Assembly: GCF_016734765.1 (NCBI RefSeq)
Contig: NZ_JAERQE010000028.1
Coordinates: forward strand, 1-64,000
Origin: Microvirga soli
GTDB lineage: Bacteria; Pseudomonadota; Alphaproteobacteria; Rhizobiales; Beijerinckiaceae
Length of the DNA stretch: 64,000 nt
Direction of reading: 5' to 3'
Under the pieces are notes generated by a model that saw only the letters and a list, made by a program, of their open reading frames with translations, was not told the origin of the DNA and made no database searches. The translations under genes and the position numbers were made by a program. Positions 63,474-64,000 of the stretch are shown one piece after another (within the stretch, counting starts at the first letter, position 1; every line of letters starts with the position of its first letter).

Positions 63474-64000
63474 ATGACGAATCTCGAAAGCTGGATCATC
63501 GAACAGGGCCTGCGCGGATCCGATATGGTCACGCTGCTCTCAGGGGTTGCCGAGCGGCTGGTCGACGAGGGAATCCCTCTCGTCCGGGCCTATATCGCCC
63601 TGCCGACCGTCAATCCGACGATCCGCGTCTACACGCATCTTTGGATCCGATCGGCCGGCACCATCGTGGAAGGGGTTTCCCACGAGCGCAACGACGGTGC
63701 CTTCGAGGTCAGCCCCTTCGCCTACATGATGAACACCGATCAGGAGAGCTGCCACTGGCTTATGCACGGTCCCGATGCAGAAAGATTCAGCGTGTTCGAG
63801 GACATCAGGCGTCTCGGAGGGACCGATTACCTGGTGCGTCTCTTCAGCTTCGGCAACGCCAGCGCCCCGGACCTGCGGGGTTTCGGAGCCTCGTTCTCCA
63901 CAAGCCGCCCCGGAGGCCTTCTGCCGGAGGAGGTCGCCCGCATTGATGCACTTCTTCCAATCTTGGGGCTGGCCGCCTACCGCATGACCCTGTTCGACCT
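63474..64000 (+). CDS. Probable adenylate/guanylate cyclase N-terminal part (cut by window)
   Basis: The frame runs to the window edge with 175 codons seen. Its N-terminal WIIEQGLRGSDMVTLLSGVA and ERLVDEGIPLVRAYIALPTV, then IRVYTHLWIRSAG, match the sensory region that precedes the class III cyclase domain in many Rhizobiales proteins. The catalytic domain is beyond the edge, so the call rests on the sensor alone. If right, it would be a source of cAMP or cGMP; any link to the cNMP-binding protein at 38.7 kb is speculation. Confidence 0.6.
   Translation, partial: MTNLESWIIEQGLRGSDMVTLLSGVAERLVDEGIPLVRAYIALPTVNPTIRVYTHLWIRSAGTIVEGVSHERNDGAFEVSPFAYMMNTDQESCHWLMHGPDAERFSVFEDIRRLGGTDYLVRLFSFGNASAPDLRGFGASFSTSRPGGLLPEEVARIDALLPILGLAAYRMTLFD

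Overview
The window looks like chromosomal DNA of a GC-rich alphaproteobacterium of the order Hyphomicrobiales (Rhizobiales). The best guess is a Methylobacteriaceae member such as Microvirga or Methylobacterium. This rests on the PhyR/NepR/EcfG general stress module, the Rhizobiales-type palindromic intergenic repeats, the ReAV-type asparaginase and the protein families present. The genus is inference. I see no tRNA, rRNA or CRISPR array.

Region 1 (1-4.4 kb) is accessory. It has a fused IS630/IS256 transposase remnant, three tandem genes of which at least two share a family, a vapBC toxin-antitoxin pair with its operator, an HNH nuclease and an unknown gene behind a double palindrome. Region 2 (4.6-9.1 kb) holds a thioredoxin-reductase-like flavoprotein, an esterase, a RutG/UraA-type permease and an SDR oxidoreductase. 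Region 3 (8.1-14.9 kb) is the most striking part. It is a general-stress island around nepR-ecfG and phyR, where almost every transcription unit starts with a GGAAC-N16/17-CGTT (EcfG-type) promoter. Ten exact copies lie in 5.6 kb, plus two near matches. Two of these promoters drive no ORF but two related short RNAs with a C-rich loop and an intrinsic terminator. I read them as undescribed EcfG-dependent sRNAs.

Region 4 (15-24 kb) carries a HIT protein, glpD-glpK, an MFS transporter, a DEAD-box helicase, a DUF763 protein and a formamidase. Region 5 (24-30 kb) is a translationally coupled peptide-type ABC importer operon that ends in the formamidase gene. Region 6 (30-39 kb) is an envelope-glycan cluster. 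Four glycosyltransferase genes, one fused to a deacetylase-like domain, are divergent from a very degenerate ABC-exporter-like protein coupled to a cyclic-nucleotide-binding protein. Region 7 (39-50.7 kb) has a lytic transglycosylase, a tiny double-glycine leader peptide gene in an AT-richer gap, ugd, an asparaginase, meaB, a nitrilase-family gene, several DUF genes and a GH16 glucanase with RTX-like repeats.

Region 8 (50.8-56 kb) holds methylmalonyl-CoA mutase (both subunits; the helper GTPase MeaB is about 4.4 kb away), split by two paralogous secreted-protein genes, one with its own EcfG promoter. Region 9 (56-64 kb) has palindromic repeats, a candidate structured RNA, a HerA-like ATPase and metabolic genes. 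It ends in the 5' part of a probable nucleotide cyclase gene.

The strongest candidates for undescribed biology are the two EcfG-driven C-rich sRNAs, the 39-residue GG-leader peptide, the degenerate ABC/cNMP pair with its glycosyltransferases, and a hairpin that covers the ribosome binding site of the glucanase gene.
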